From an uncultured Enterobacterales bacterium (GTDB lineage: Bacteria; Pseudomonadota; Gammaproteobacteria; Enterobacterales; Enterobacteriaceae): a stretch of 57,140 bases of DNA. Made by a program: the position numbers and the translations under genes. Below the pieces are notes generated by a model. That model searched no databases, was not told where the DNA came from, and saw nothing but the letters and a program-made list of their open reading frames with translations. Below, piece by piece: positions 10,721 through 20,441 of this stretch. Each line of letters starts with the position of its first letter. Within the stretch, counting starts at the first letter, position 1. Location of the stretch: the NCBI GenBank assembly GCA_946478305.1, contig CAMLBO010000016.1, positions 1 through 57,140 of the forward strand, given 5' to 3'.

Positions 10721-11305
10721 TCAGGCACTAAACTTCTGCCTGTCGCTGTCGTTAATAGGGCGGATAACTTTGCACGGGTTACCCGCCGCAATGGTGTTGG
10801 CCGGGATATCGCGGTTAACGACACTGCCCGCAGCAATCACGCAGTTATCACCGAGGGTGACACCCGGCAGTACGCTGACGCCTGCGCCAATCCAGACGTT
10901 ATCGCCAATAGTGATGGGCAATGCGTATTCCAGCCCCTGATTGCGGCGTTCATGGTCCACCGGATGACCGGCGGTATAGAGGCCGACATTGGGCGCAATA
11001 AAGACATTGTCGCCGAGGGTGACTTTGGCGCCGTCCAGGATCACCAGATTGACGTTGGAGTAAAAGTTCTCACCGATTTCAATGTTAAAACCGTAATCGC
11101 AGTGGAACGGTGACTCGATCACCAGCGACTCGCCGGTTTTCGCCAGCAGGTTTTTTATCAGATCGACCCGCTCCTGAATGTCGTCCGGATGCATATGGTT
11201 GTATTCAAACAGCGCGCGCTTGGCGACCTGGCGTTGTTCAAGGATCAGCGGGTCATAATTGGCATCGTAGAGCAGCCCTGCCAGGGCCTTTTCCATTTCC
11301 GTCAT
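10721..11305 (-). CDS. Sugar O-acetyltransferase, LacA/Maa family
   Basis: The product is a 194-residue acetyl-CoA-dependent O-acetyltransferase of the left-handed beta-helix type, acting in the cytosol on a sugar such as maltose or a galactoside. The N-terminal helix region (YNHMHPDD) is the family's acceptor-binding segment. Hexapeptide repeats follow from about residue 75 (ITIGDNVWIGAGVSVLPGV), with the catalytic His in TAGHPVDHE. The C-terminal AAGNPCKVIRPIND is closer to LacA than to Maa. I start at ATG 11305 (MTEMEKALAGLLY); the longer open frame upstream reads as non-family sequence. The gene stands alone between the Bap-like gene and a gene remnant on the other strand, and its sugar substrate cannot be read from sequence. 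Confidence 0.85.
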   Translation of the reverse strand: MTEMEKALAGLLYDANYDPLILEQRQVAKRALFEYNHMHPDDIQERVDLIKNLLAKTGESLVIESPFHCDYGFNIEIGENFYSNVNLVILDGAKVTLGDNVFIAPNVGLYTAGHPVDHERRNQGLEYALPITIGDNVWIGAGVSVLPGVTLGDNCVIAAGSVVNRDIPANTIAAGNPCKVIRPINDSDRQKFSA

Positions 11306-11478
11306 GATGATTATTCTCAGTTGATCTTCCCAAAGATGCAGGCAGTATAGACGCAGCCAGACGATAATATAAATAAGTATCAATATGTTCCGTAAAGTGC
11401 AGCTTGTTACCGTCCCCCAGCCCTGATCGCCTCGGTATTTCTGCTCACCGGCTGTCCGCCGCCCGCTGAATTCACCCA

Positions 11479-11853
11479 ATGGAAGCGCCCTTCCACCACG
11501 CAAGACGAGGTGAGGCCTGCGTGGAAGAAAAGCAGAGGCATCCGCTCAGCTTGTCGCAGCTCGACGCGCTGCCGTTTGCAGACGATGACGGTTTTTACCC
11601 AATAAAGCCGAACTCCGGTCGGGATGAGGATATGCAGGTCAGCGGCGGCTCGCCGTCGTTTAACGCCGTTAACCAGATGCGTATTTTAGGGCACTGGATG
11701 AGAATGTTCACTATCCCGAATCAGTCCCCGGTGGCCAAAGCCTGGCAGGAGTTCGATGAAGACGGCCAGCAGGCGTATCTGGCCGACCGCTACAGCGAAC
11801 GTAAAGAGAGTGCGGCCGAGCTGTCGGCCAGAATGAATCAACGGGATATTTAG
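11479..11853 (+). pseudogene. Remnant of an ArsH-type NADPH-dependent FMN reductase
   Basis: From about 11632 the frame encodes [30 protein letters not shown] and [12 protein letters not shown]. It then jumps straight to a [16 protein letters not shown] tail. As I recall the family, these are the two conserved C-terminal blocks of ArsH, which are normally separated by about 27 residues. The N-terminal flavodoxin half, including the LYGSLRERS FMN-binding motif, is absent. The first 50 residues of this frame match nothing I know. Loss of the cofactor-binding half plus an internal deletion argues for a decaying gene, though a short translated product cannot be excluded. No other arsenic-resistance gene is nearby. 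Confidence 0.55.
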
Positions 11854-11894
11854 AAAGCATTAAGGGCGCAGTAAACTGCGCCCTTAATGCTTTC
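11853..11894. terminator. Bidirectional terminator hairpin
   Basis: A perfect 19-bp inverted repeat (11853-11871 with 11876-11894, core TAAGGGCGCAG) has a 4-base TAAA loop and runs of A and T at its ends. It sits between the ArsH remnant and the convergent end of the autotransporter gene. Confidence 0.85.
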
Positions 11895-11914
11895 CTGCCC
11901 TGACCTGCCTGCTA

Positions 11915-14900
11915 TCAGAACCCGTATTTGATCCCGATGGTCAGTTGACTGTCGTTATAACCTGCCCCGCCCATCTGCTGGCCCACGTTACTCCAGAGAT
12001 TCAGGTTTTTATTCAGTTTGCCTTCAACACCCAGCTTCACTTCACCCACGTTGCGGCTGCCCGCCTGGCTGACAGTAACATCATCCATCGATGACCCCGC
12101 CTCTTTGGTGCTGTAAAGCCAGTTCACTTCGGAGTAGACGGTAAAGAGTTTGTCTTTGCCTTTATCCTGCGTACTGACCCCTTCGTGAGAGACCCGCACA
12201 CCAACCCGGCTGTGAACGGCATTATTACCGGCGGACTGAATATTAGTACCGCTTTCATCATGCAGATCGTCCGCTTTCTGACCATCCCAGATCACCTGCG
12301 CCTGTGGGGTGATAAATACCTGGCCCGCGCGCGTCTGGTAGACCGGTATACGGTAGCCACTTTCCAGTGAAGCGCTTAACCCGTTGATGTTGTAGTGCTG
12401 CGCCTGCGTCTGATCTGCCTCTTGGCTGGCTTTCAACCAGCTGTACTGCATCCAGGTATCTACGTAGGCACCGTTTTGATTTTTAGCGTCCTGATACCAG
12501 GTGGCATAAGCCCCGGCGCTGTAACCATCCACCGTACCGTGGGATTTATACCCCGTACGCGAAGAGGTGGTATTGCTATTGTTGTAACCGTAACCGGCCA
12601 TCAGCCCCAGGCCCAACCGGTCATCCTGCCCCAGCGCGCCGTTCCACACTTCGCCACCGCCCTGCACCACGTAACCGTTCGCCGAGGTATTCAACTGGCC
12701 GCTGCCGTCGCTGAACCCAGTGTGCGAACCAGACTGACGCAGCCACAGGCTGGAATCTTCCGCCCGGCCTTCGCGGTCACTCAGGCTCTGGTTAAACATC
12801 GTTTGTGCCGCGGCCATGTTGGCCATATAACCGCCAGCTTCCGGGCGCAGCGTTTTGCTGCTGTTGCCGCCACCGCTTTTGCCATCACCGCCCGTATCGG
12901 TGTTGCCGCCGTCGCCGCTATCCGTACCGCTCTGGCTTGAGGTCAGATACCAACTGCCGTCACCTGGCTTACTGGCCGTACCCTGACGCAGGAAATATTC
13001 GTAAGGCCCGGCCACCGCGCGGCCTGCCAGCGTAAATTTGCCGGATGAAGCACCGGCTACGTCGATGACTTTAATACCATCAACGGTATCCGCCCCTTCG
13101 CCACGTGCGCTCTGTACGCTGAGCGTGCTCTGGCCGGTTGAAGCACCGTTGATCACCAGTTTATCGGTCGAGGCGTTGTCACCGCCCATGTCGGTATCCA
13201 GACGCACCGCGCCGTTCTGACCATCATAATTGCCGTTAATAGTGAAATCACCGTGGCCGTTGCCGGTCAGCGCCTGACCCACCGCCAGTGTACCTCCGTT
13301 GGTGACGTTACCGTTCACACTGCCGTACCCGCCGAGGGTCGCGTCGGTTGCCACGTTGACGTCACTTGCGAGTGTCGCCGTCTGCTGCGCCAGTGTGCTG
13401 CCCACCAGTAAGGTGCCGTTTTCAACAGAGGTCTTGCCCTGCGAAACGTTGTCACCGTCAATGGTCAGCGTGCCGCTGCCCTGTTTAATCAGGCTGCCGC
13501 TACCGGTCACGGTGTTAGTCAGTGCCATATCATCGGCGTTATCGACCACCAGCTTACCGTCGTTATTCACAGACGCTGTGCCCAACTGCTGCACGTTGCT
13601 GGCCGTCAGGGTGGAATTCGCGTCGATAGCAAAGCGACCGGCAAAGTCCTGATTGTTGTTACCGAGCGCCAGGTCAGAGGCCTGAGTCAATGAGACTTCG
13701 CCTTGCTGACCTGCCAGCGTATTAAGGAATGCGCCCTGGACGTTTTGCAGTTCGAGTGTGCCTTCGTCGGTGATGTCCCCGGTGCCCAGTCCCTGAAGCT
13801 GCGTCAGTATTGCGGTGGCGCCGGACTGGATCGCCGTCGTGCCGCTGAAATTGCGGTTATTGTTGCTCAGGGTCAGCGTATTACCGGAAAGCGTTAATAT
13901 ACCCTCACCGCTGATTTCACCGGCCGCCGTGCCGCCGTTGCTGACGGTGACATTACCCCCGCTCAGAGCCAGCACGCTGCCCTGCGCCGTGTTCAATGCG
14001 CCAACTGTCTGGCTGTTGCCGTTAACGTCCAACGAGGTGCCTGACGCCATATTCAGCGCGCTGGTCTGCCCCAGGGCATTATCGGTGATCAGCGTAACGC
14101 TGCCGCTGTTGAGGTCGGTTGCGCCGGTATAGTCGCTGGCGGCATTACCGATGCGAACATCGCCGGTTGCATTGATATCGAAACCGCCGCTACCGGAAAG
14201 TTTGGCGCCCAGTGCGTTACTTTGCGCCTGGCTGTTGTCCAGAATGACTGACTGCCCCTCGAGGGCGTCGATCTGCGTCAGGCCATAGCCAACGTACAGA
14301 CCGTCCTCTTTTACCATCCCGGCGTAGTTGTAGTGGGCGTTACCGGCCACTACGCCGTTTTGCTCCAGCCCCTGAATGAGGTCGTCACCCAGCGCGCTGC
14401 CATCGGCGTAAGTGAAGGCAATTTGACTGCCTGCGCCGACAACGTTCTGCGCACTGACAATCTGATCGATGACCTGCTCCTGCTGGTCAAACAGCGAGGT
14501 GCCACCGACCGGCTGTGGGTTAGTCAGATTCAGTGGCGTATTCACCACCAGCGTGCCGCCGTTTGAGGCGTCTAAGGTGTTGACCGTCAGTTCGCCGAGC
14601 GGACGATCGGTATCCGCGCTGTAACCCACTTCCAGCTTACCGCCGTTCAGGGTCAGGCCCTGCATGGTTTGCTGGCCAGTCAGCGTTGTGCTGCCCTGTT
14701 GATTGAGTTGCAGGGTGGCGTTGTTCATTACCGCACCGGTATTGCTATTCAGTGCCAGATGTCCGGTATCCAGAGTGACCAGACCGGTAAAGTTACCGCC
14801 GGCGGCACTGTCTGCGAAGATCAGTTCCTGTGCGCTGTCGCCGAGATTGACTAACAGCTGACCGCTGCCGCTAAGCTGGCGGCTAACGTTGAGATCTGCG

Positions 14901-17287
14901 GCAGAAGACGAATCTTTTTGTACAGAGAGCGTGCCTTGATTGCCAAGATTAAGAACGCCTTCGGCACTTGCTAACTGATCAAGGGTCGCTACCTGCAACA
15001 CACCGCCGTTGATGTTCACCGCCGAAGTATTGGCAGAGTTATCACCGGTAAAAATGAGGGTGCCGTCACCGGCTTTGGTCAAATCACTGCTGCCATTGCC
15101 GTTCCAGCCATTGAGGCTGGCGGTGACGCCGGAATCGGCAATAATGCTGCCGCTCTGCGCAAGTTGTGCTGTACGGGCTGAAGTCAGGCTGTTGGCAATC
15201 TCGAGGTTACCGCCGTTGAGGATCAGGCTGTTGGAAGCCGAACCGCTGCCAAGGTTATTATCGGCAGTGATAGCCAATGTACCCGTGTTAATTCGTGTCG
15301 CGCCGTTGTAGGTATTAGCGCCGCCCAGTGTCACTGTGCCGGAACCATTTTGTGAAACTGCACCTGAGCCACTGATCTTACCATTGTAGGCCAGGTCATC
15401 AGAACGGTTGAAGCTGAGGGTGCCATTGTTGATAACATTACCGGTCAGATTACCGGTGGTACCCCCAGCACCCAGTTGGAGAACACCACTGCTATTACTT
15501 ATGGTGGTATTCCCCGTAAAGGTATTATTCCCCGTTAAGATCAGTGTACTCGCTAGCATCTGAGTGAGGGCGCCTGTGCCGCTGATAACGCCATCAACTG
15601 TAGAAGGTGAAGACGTTGAAAATTGCAGGGTGGCGTTATCAATAATATTGCCCGACCCAAGATTACCGCCGTTAATAACCCTTACCGCACCATTATTGAT
15701 AATGGTGCCACCGCTGTAGGAGTTATTTCCTCCAAGCACAAGCATGTTAGGCCCATTCTGAACCAGAGTTCCGGTACCGCTAATGGCTGAATTGTACATT
15801 ACGGAATCAGAATGATTAAAAATTAGCTGGCTGTTATCCCCTACCGAGACATTGCCAGTAACACTGCCTGAGGTTCCGCCGGTGCCTATTTGCAACGTAC
15901 TACCATCAGAGATCACTGTTCCAGCCCCATTATTGGTCACCTGGCCTGACACGGTCAGCGTACTGCCTTTGGATATACTGGTGCCTGCATTGTTGGTCAC
16001 TTGCCCGGACACGAGCATTGTTCCGCCGTTCAATATGCTGGTGCCTGCTCCGCTGCCGCTATTATTTAGCTGGCCAGAAACAGTCAGCGTGCCATTCTCT
16101 ACGTCAGTGGCGGAGCTACTGGCAGCCGTTGTCGTAACGTTACCGCCCAGCGTCCATGTGCCGATATCGAGTGCGGACAGGGTGGAGATACCGCTAAAGG
16201 TATTATTCGCCGTACCGTTACCCTGCAAAGCAACTGTATTGTTACTGCCGGTACTGGTGACGGAACCATTGATCGTGCTGCCGGTTTGCAAAATTACTTG
16301 GTTATTGCTGCCGGTGATATTCATGGCAGTGCCATTGCTGCCGGTAAGCGTCCCGGAGTTGGTTACCGTCATCCCGTTACTCTGTATAAGCAACGCATTT
16401 GGTCCGGAGATGGAGCCTGAATTATTAATGCTACCGGTGGTGGTCCCTCGGGTAAAGACTCCGGCAGTAGTGCCGCCGAGAATGGTTCCCGCATTTTGAA
16501 CCGTCAGGGTACCGCCATCATTGAGCAACCCCAATCCCGCAGCCCCTGTCGTGATGCCGCTGGCACTTTGGGTAAAGGTCCCGCCGCCGCCCAGGCGTAC
16601 ACCAGAAGAAAAACCCGTAATGGTCCCATCGTTGTAAATGTTCACCGGAGCCGAACTATTGGTGCCAAAAACGCCGTAAAATCCGGCACTGGTAATATTG
16701 GCGCCTTGATGGTTAAAAACAGTACCGCCATTTTTTAGCTCGACACCGGAGATATTTACATTGGGCACTGAGGCAGAAATAATGCCATAGTTTATCAGGC
16801 TGGCCCCCCCTACATTGGAAGCATCAAGAGATACAACAGCGGACGTCCCAGTTCCATCATCGCTATTATTGAGTAATGACCCATAATTTGTCAGTAACCA
16901 GTTGGCTGAGTTATTACCCGTGATCACATTGCCGTAACTCGAGGTCAATGTAGAAGGGGCAGTTATATTAAAAATTGATTCCGGTGAATAAGTTGCAAGG
17001 TTAACCGTTGACGAAGAATTACCAAGATTGGTATCTGCCTCTGCATCTATCGCCGTTACACCAAAGAACAACGGGCTGCTCGTGATAGCCGCCTTAATAC
17101 CGGCCACAATCATCGGGCAACGCAGTTTGAGTTTCTCTTTGAGGCTTGTGGCAGAGGAACCGGCCAACATAGCCGGTGCGGCCAGCGTGGTATTGGCCGC
17201 ACCTTTTATTTTTGCACGGCCCAGTTCAGAGGTGACCACCCAGCGGCCCAGGATATTATTCCAGATAATTCGATAAATTTTGTTCAT
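11915..17287 (-). CDS. Autotransporter adhesin (type Va) with ESPR leader
   Basis: The product has about 1790 residues. It starts at ATG 17287 (MNKIYRIIWNN), preceded by GGAGAG. The N-terminus is an extended signal peptide region followed by a hydrophobic segment and an AEA-type cleavage region near residue 80. The long passenger is rich in Gly, Asn, Thr and Ser. It repeats the autotransporter-associated strand motif (GDGTLIFTGDN, GTLVQNGPNMLVLGG), as in pertactin/AIDA-type beta-helices. From about residue 1465 (RPEAGGYMANMAAAQTMF) the autotransporter beta-barrel begins, ending in a terminal aromatic residue (IGIKYGF). A Gly/Ser/Asp linker precedes the barrel. The protein should be displayed on the outer membrane and act in adhesion or aggregation. 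The LuxR-type gene 114 bp upstream is the obvious candidate regulator. I see no passenger protease motif. Confidence 0.9.
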   Translation of the reverse strand: MNKIYRIIWNNILGRWVVTSELGRAKIKGAANTTLAAPAMLAGSSATSLKEKLKLRCPMIVAGIKAAITSSPLFFGVTAIDAEADTNLGNSSSTVNLATYSPESIFNITAPSTLTSSYGNVITGNNSANWLLTNYGSLLNNSDDGTGTSAVVSLDASNVGGASLINYGIISASVPNVNISGVELKNGGTVFNHQGANITSAGFYGVFGTNSSAPVNIYNDGTITGFSSGVRLGGGGTFTQSASGITTGAAGLGLLNDGGTLTVQNAGTILGGTTAGVFTRGTTTGSINNSGSISGPNALLIQSNGMTVTNSGTLTGSNGTAMNITGSNNQVILQTGSTINGSVTSTGSNNTVALQGNGTANNTFSGISTLSALDIGTWTLGGNVTTTAASSSATDVENGTLTVSGQLNNSGSGAGTSILNGGTMLVSGQVTNNAGTSISKGSTLTVSGQVTNNGAGTVISDGSTLQIGTGGTSGSVTGNVSVGDNSQLIFNHSDSVMYNSAISGTGTLVQNGPNMLVLGGNNSYSGGTIINNGAVRVINGGNLGSGNIIDNATLQFSTSSPSTVDGVISGTGALTQMLASTLILTGNNTFTGNTTISNSSGVLQLGAGGTTGNLTGNVINNGTLSFNRSDDLAYNGKISGSGAVSQNGSGTVTLGGANTYNGATRINTGTLAITADNNLGSGSASNSLILNGGNLEIANSLTSARTAQLAQSGSIIADSGVTASLNGWNGNGSSDLTKAGDGTLIFTGDNSANTSAVNINGGVLQVATLDQLASAEGVLNLGNQGTLSVQKDSSSAADLNVSRQLSGSGQLLVNLGDSAQELIFADSAAGGNFTGLVTLDTGHLALNSNTGAVMNNATLQLNQQGSTTLTGQQTMQGLTLNGGKLEVGYSADTDRPLGELTVNTLDASNGGTLVVNTPLNLTNPQPVGGTSLFDQQEQVIDQIVSAQNVVGAGSQIAFTYADGSALGDDLIQGLEQNGVVAGNAHYNYAGMVKEDGLYVGYGLTQIDALEGQSVILDNSQAQSNALGAKLSGSGGFDINATGDVRIGNAASDYTGATDLNSGSVTLITDNALGQTSALNMASGTSLDVNGNSQTVGALNTAQGSVLALSGGNVTVSNGGTAAGEISGEGILTLSGNTLTLSNNNRNFSGTTAIQSGATAILTQLQGLGTGDITDEGTLELQNVQGAFLNTLAGQQGEVSLTQASDLALGNNNQDFAGRFAIDANSTLTASNVQQLGTASVNNDGKLVVDNADDMALTNTVTGSGSLIKQGSGTLTIDGDNVSQGKTSVENGTLLVGSTLAQQTATLASDVNVATDATLGGYGSVNGNVTNGGTLAVGQALTGNGHGDFTINGNYDGQNGAVRLDTDMGGDNASTDKLVINGASTGQSTLSVQSARGEGADTVDGIKVIDVAGASSGKFTLAGRAVAGPYEYFLRQGTASKPGDGSWYLTSSQSGTDSGDGGNTDTGGDGKSGGGNSSKTLRPEAGGYMANMAAAQTMFNQSLSDREGRAEDSSLWLRQSGSHTGFSDGSGQLNTSANGYVVQGGGEVWNGALGQDDRLGLGLMAGYGYNNSNTTSSRTGYKSHGTVDGYSAGAYATWYQDAKNQNGAYVDTWMQYSWLKASQEADQTQAQHYNINGLSASLESGYRIPVYQTRAGQVFITPQAQVIWDGQKADDLHDESGTNIQSAGNNAVHSRVGVRVSHEGVSTQDKGKDKLFTVYSEVNWLYSTKEAGSSMDDVTVSQAGSRNVGEVKLGVEGKLNKNLNLWSNVGQQMGGAGYNDSQLTIGIKYGF

Positions 17288-17400
17288 AAACTCTCCATAC
17301 ATTCCGGTAATTACATCCCTGCATATTTAGGGAACAGAATTTCCGAATCATGATATTTAAATTAATTAAATAACCTCAGGAATCTGGGGCTGCTGCTTAT

Positions 17401-17985
17401 TTACAACATAGGGAAATATTCCGCCGCGCGTTCGACTCTGGCAGCACAGATATTTTCCATGCGTCTGAAATCCATAATGCTTCTGGCGCCGACTTTCGAC
17501 AGGCCATTCTTGCGGTGGGCATAGATAGTTTTAATGGATATATTCATCATATTACTGATGGACTTCACCGGAATACCTTTCAGGGTATAAAGCAGCACGG
17601 CACGTTCGCGCTCCGTCAGCCCCGGGAACATAGGTTCACGGTAGCGCTTGCGGTCAAGGGTGATCATGGCCAGTATTTCATCGGCCGTGGTGTCGTTCTT
17701 AATCACTGCTGACGGCAGGTTAGTGGTAATGACTTTATTGGCGCTGTTGTCTACCAATAATAATGTGGCCGGTGCATCTTTCAAATACAGCAACAGCGAG
17801 AGATTAAGCGAGAAAGAGTCAGAGGCGATGATAAATACATCTGTATTGCCTATCTTCTTGCCGTTAAAAAATGTGAATACGTTTTGAGAACTCAGGCTGA
17901 TATATTCTTCTTTAATGCGCTGGCGCAGCATTCCCTTTAATCCACTAAAAAGATAGCCATCATCTGAAATTATATAAATACACAT
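17401..17985 (-). CDS. LuxR-type regulator with degenerate receiver domain (RcsA/BglJ/EcpR-like)
   Basis: This is a 194-residue cytoplasmic DNA-binding protein. The C-terminal half is a LuxR-type helix-turn-helix (LTERERAVLLYTLKGIPVKS, then SIKTIYAHR). The N-terminal half (IYIISDDGYLFSGLKGML) has the fold pattern of a pseudo-receiver without a clear phosphorylation pocket, as in RcsA, BglJ and EcpR. Those proteins pair with RcsB at adhesin, fimbrial and capsule promoters. The start ATG at 17985 has GAGG at suitable spacing. It lies directly upstream of the autotransporter and about 125 bases downstream of a promoter whose sequence recurs twice in the window. I infer control of the autotransporter and possibly the neighbouring fimbriae, probably in partnership with RcsB. 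Confidence 0.8.
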   Translation of the reverse strand: MCIYIISDDGYLFSGLKGMLRQRIKEEYISLSSQNVFTFFNGKKIGNTDVFIIASDSFSLNLSLLLYLKDAPATLLLVDNSANKVITTNLPSAVIKNDTTADEILAMITLDRKRYREPMFPGLTERERAVLLYTLKGIPVKSISNMMNISIKTIYAHRKNGLSKVGARSIMDFRRMENICAARVERAAEYFPML

Positions 17986-18104
17986 GTATGCCTCTTAAAA
18001 CACTATGGCAGGATATGAATAGTGCGCAGCAGGTCGAGTAGGGAATTAATGCTGACCGAAGTGATAATTTTAAACTTCAATGAATTCATACAATATCCCT
18101 ATAA

Positions 18105-18172
18105 TTAATAGGGGCGATTATATGTTTTCCTTTTGATCTTACAATACATACGTCACTATCTATGACAACACC
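18105..18172 (-). promoter_or_regulatory. Conserved promoter A, for the LuxR-type regulator
   Basis: Reading leftward, -35 TTGTAA (18144-18139) and -10 TATAAT (18122-18117) are separated by 16 bp. The core GATCTTACAATACAT (18135-18149) is identical in two other intergenic regions, at 25389 and 35074. The flanking CA-ATCT-TGA block is also shared. Transcription would start near 18110, about 125 bases before the start codon. Confidence 0.75.
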
Positions 18173-18318
18173 TTAAAGCCCATGGTTATTACTCTATTAC
18201 ACTGTAAATTTTAGTCATATCGCTATTTTTCACTGACTCATGTATTGAACCTGGTGTTAAACGTCACTTTCTATATTTCTTTTATTGCTCAATTTATAAA
18301 GTTAAAAAAAAACGATTT

Positions 18319-18332
18319 TTGGAATATTCTGC
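18319..18332. promoter_or_regulatory. RcsAB-like box, partial match
   Basis: On the minus strand GCAGAATATTCCAA matches the remembered consensus TAAGAATATTCCTA at 11 of 14 positions. It lies about 180 bp upstream of promoter A, far enough that a direct role is uncertain. Confidence 0.4.
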
Positions 18333-18470
18333 TGAGAGAAAACCTAAGCTGATGTTTGCTATGCATTACTTTTTTATGGAGATGTAAGCCCGCCAATATC
18401 ATCCGTTTAGGATACGTTGTACTTGTAAGCCGTTGAGAAGCAGGTTAAGAGAGTGAGGGGAAAACGGAAA

Positions 18471-18603
18471 GTGAAGTCTTTTGAATTATGCTTAATAAGA
18501 ACGCAGATCCCCCCGCTGCGCAGAGGTAAATACCGCTGCGCACATAGGTGAGATTTCTGTAGCTCTTTGTTTTAAAAAAAATTAGTTCTTAATAAGATTT
18601 TTC
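18471..18603 (+). repeat. Dispersed two-box element, copy A
   Basis: Box 1 (18471-18500) begins GTGAAGTCTTTTGAATTATG and ends CTTAATAAGA. Box 2 (about 18566-18603) carries CTTTGTTTTAAA and CTTAATAAGATTTTT. The spacer of about 65 bp is not conserved. The same pair occurs in the same orientation at 24862 and 35489. This copy abuts the 3' end of the fimbrial operon; box 2 touches the tip-adhesin stop codon. Confidence 0.85.
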
Positions 18604-19633
18604 ATTGATAGGACAGCGTAAAAGTCGCAATAGCCGACACGGATCCCGCGCGAATGCTGCCGGTACTGATGTACTGCGCTTTAAACGGATACTGCGTTGC
18701 CCCGCCTGTGGAGGTCCCCAGCAGGAACTGATTGGTGTTGCCTGCCACCGCAGAGTCCGGCCCAAAGGCAACCGGTATATCGCTGCTGTTGAGTATCTGG
18801 ATACCCACGCCTTTAGCACTTGAATCGGCGGTCAGCCCGAGCGTGGTGGTGCGGTTGGCGATATTGGTGTTATCCGTCAACGTCACAAAAGCTTTAATCC
18901 CTGCCGGACAGGTGAGGGATAAATTAAAGGATTTTGGCGCTGCGGTGAGGCCTACGCGGCTTGAAAGATCGCCTATTTCCACCGGATCCAGCGTGACGCC
19001 GACCATTTTTTGGTTGACTGAACAGGTGGCCGCGGTGACGGTTCCCGTTGCCGCACCCGAGAGCGGAGACTCTTGAGTCCAAGGACCACCAGAATCAGAA
19101 GTCACATAATACATTTTTATTTCAGAAGCTGAGGTTAATGTCGCACTCGCGGGCAGCGTGCCTGTTACCACAAAATCCATATTTGCATTAAGTGTATAGG
19201 GGACCATCGCCGTTCCAGTAGAATAAGGGCAAACAATCCTGGTTTTGGAGGTTCCGGTTAAAATAACGGCACTGGCATTGGTACAATTCGGCGCATTAAA
19301 TGTGTACCTCACCCCTAAGCCGCTAATATTAGTTTGATATACGTCGTTATACCCAGCTACCAATGGCGCAACGGGTAACAAATCAACATTATTAGTAAAA
19401 GTGTTGGTCCCCGTTAGATCTCTACACTGCATAACAGAAGCTGTCTGCACTGACTTAACTACCATCCCCGGTGCGGCATTGGCCGGTATAGACAAGGCAC
19501 CGGCAGCTATAGCTTTGGTTCCATTATAGGCATTACAAGTTGACACAGCCAACGCGGGGGCGCTGGTCAGAACGTTGAGCGACAGCAGCGCCGCCAATAT
19601 AAGGCAACTCTTCAGGCTAACTTTTTTACACAT
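18602..19633 (-). CDS. Fimbrial tip adhesin, FimH-like two-domain protein
   Basis: The product has 343 residues and a Sec signal peptide (about residues 1-29, ending PALA-VST). An N-terminal receptor-binding domain of about 165 residues carries two Cys pairs and is rich in Asn, Thr and Ser. A C-terminal pilin domain begins near TVTAATCSVN and ends FTLSYQ, the donor-strand and chaperone-recognition tail. This layout is typical of tip adhesins of the chaperone-usher pathway. It is the last gene of the leftward operon, 41 bp after the second chaperone. The host ligand cannot be predicted. The pilin Cys pair (AATCSVN and LTCPAG) is intact. Confidence 0.85.
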   Translation of the reverse strand: MCKKVSLKSCLILAALLSLNVLTSAPALAVSTCNAYNGTKAIAAGALSIPANAAPGMVVKSVQTASVMQCRDLTGTNTFTNNVDLLPVAPLVAGYNDVYQTNISGLGVRYTFNAPNCTNASAVILTGTSKTRIVCPYSTGTAMVPYTLNANMDFVVTGTLPASATLTSASEIKMYYVTSDSGGPWTQESPLSGAATGTVTAATCSVNQKMVGVTLDPVEIGDLSSRVGLTAAPKSFNLSLTCPAGIKAFVTLTDNTNIANRTTTLGLTADSSAKGVGIQILNSSDIPVAFGPDSAVAGNTNQFLLGTSTGGATQYPFKAQYISTGSIRAGSVSAIATFTLSYQ

Positions 19634-19674
19634 AAGTCACTCCTTAAATAAGAATATAGACCGGTCTACCGGAT

Positions 19675-20427
19675 TTAATTTAGCGTCGCCGTACCTGGCA
19701 AGGCTTCACCCAAATCACCGATGGCTTTGTAATTCACCTTCGCACCTGATTGCAGGCCCCCCCCTCCCGCAACTTGCAATACTGCGGTGGAAAACGGCGC
19801 AATCATGCCGCCGCGTTCGTTCTTCAGAGATTGCCCATGACTCTGTACCTCGAATTCACTTAACGAGATGTAGTATGGCGATGAATTGGTCACGTCCATT
19901 GCTCGCTCCCCCGTTTTTTGCGAGGAAGCCACCTTCCAACGCAGTTGTGCGGAGGCCTCTTTCACGCTGCCCTTTAAACCTGCTGGTCGCACAAACAGCT
20001 TAATGCGGGTGCGAAAAGCAAACTGCAGCCGGTTGGTCACCTCTTTTGCATTGGGTGGCACATCCAGCACGTTAAGCCAGAACAGCGATTCGCGGTTATC
20101 AGGCAAGGATTGCTCGGTGTACACAATGCGCAGCATCTGCGATGCGTTCGGCTCCATGCGAAAAATCGCCGGGGTGATAAAGAACGGCGCTTTGCTGTCA
20201 GCCGGCGTGCTGTTCGGGTCCCCTTCATCAACCCAGGCCTGTGAAAGTGAAGGGGCTGGGCTGTTGTTATTAAGCTGCAGGCTGACGTCAGTCTGGCTGA
20301 GTGGAAAGACCACCCGCGTTCTGACGATGGTAATACCAGCCATGGCCTGACTGGCCAGGCACAGTGCCATCAGTCCCATGAACAGGCTGGCCCACTGGCC
20401 GAACACCGTTTTGTGCATGATTTTCAT
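19675..20427 (-). CDS. Second periplasmic fimbrial chaperone (PapD/FimC family)
   Basis: The product has about 250 residues with a signal peptide ending ASQAMA, followed by the first Ig-like strand (GITIVRTRVVFP). The family signature with the F-RMEP motif (ITPAIFRMEPNASQMLRI) and the conserved WLNVLDVPP are visible. The second Ig-like domain follows (IKLFVRPAGLKG, SPYYISLSEFEV). Chaperones of this family hold subunits in the periplasm by donor-strand complementation and deliver them to the usher. I prefer ATG 20427, 15 bases after the usher stop; an upstream in-frame TTG at 20451 would overlap the usher but has no ribosome site. It may be dedicated to the adjacent tip adhesin. Confidence 0.9.
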   Translation of the reverse strand: MKIMHKTVFGQWASLFMGLMALCLASQAMAGITIVRTRVVFPLSQTDVSLQLNNNSPAPSLSQAWVDEGDPNSTPADSKAPFFITPAIFRMEPNASQMLRIVYTEQSLPDNRESLFWLNVLDVPPNAKEVTNRLQFAFRTRIKLFVRPAGLKGSVKEASAQLRWKVASSQKTGERAMDVTNSSPYYISLSEFEVQSHGQSLKNERGGMIAPFSTAVLQVAGGGGLQSGAKVNYKAIGDLGEALPGTATLN

Positions 20428-20441
20428 TTTTCTCGCTTCGC

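Noticed and set aside
18105-18603. Insertion sequence ends
   Set aside because: No transposase frame, terminal inverted repeats or target duplications were found around the repeated elements.
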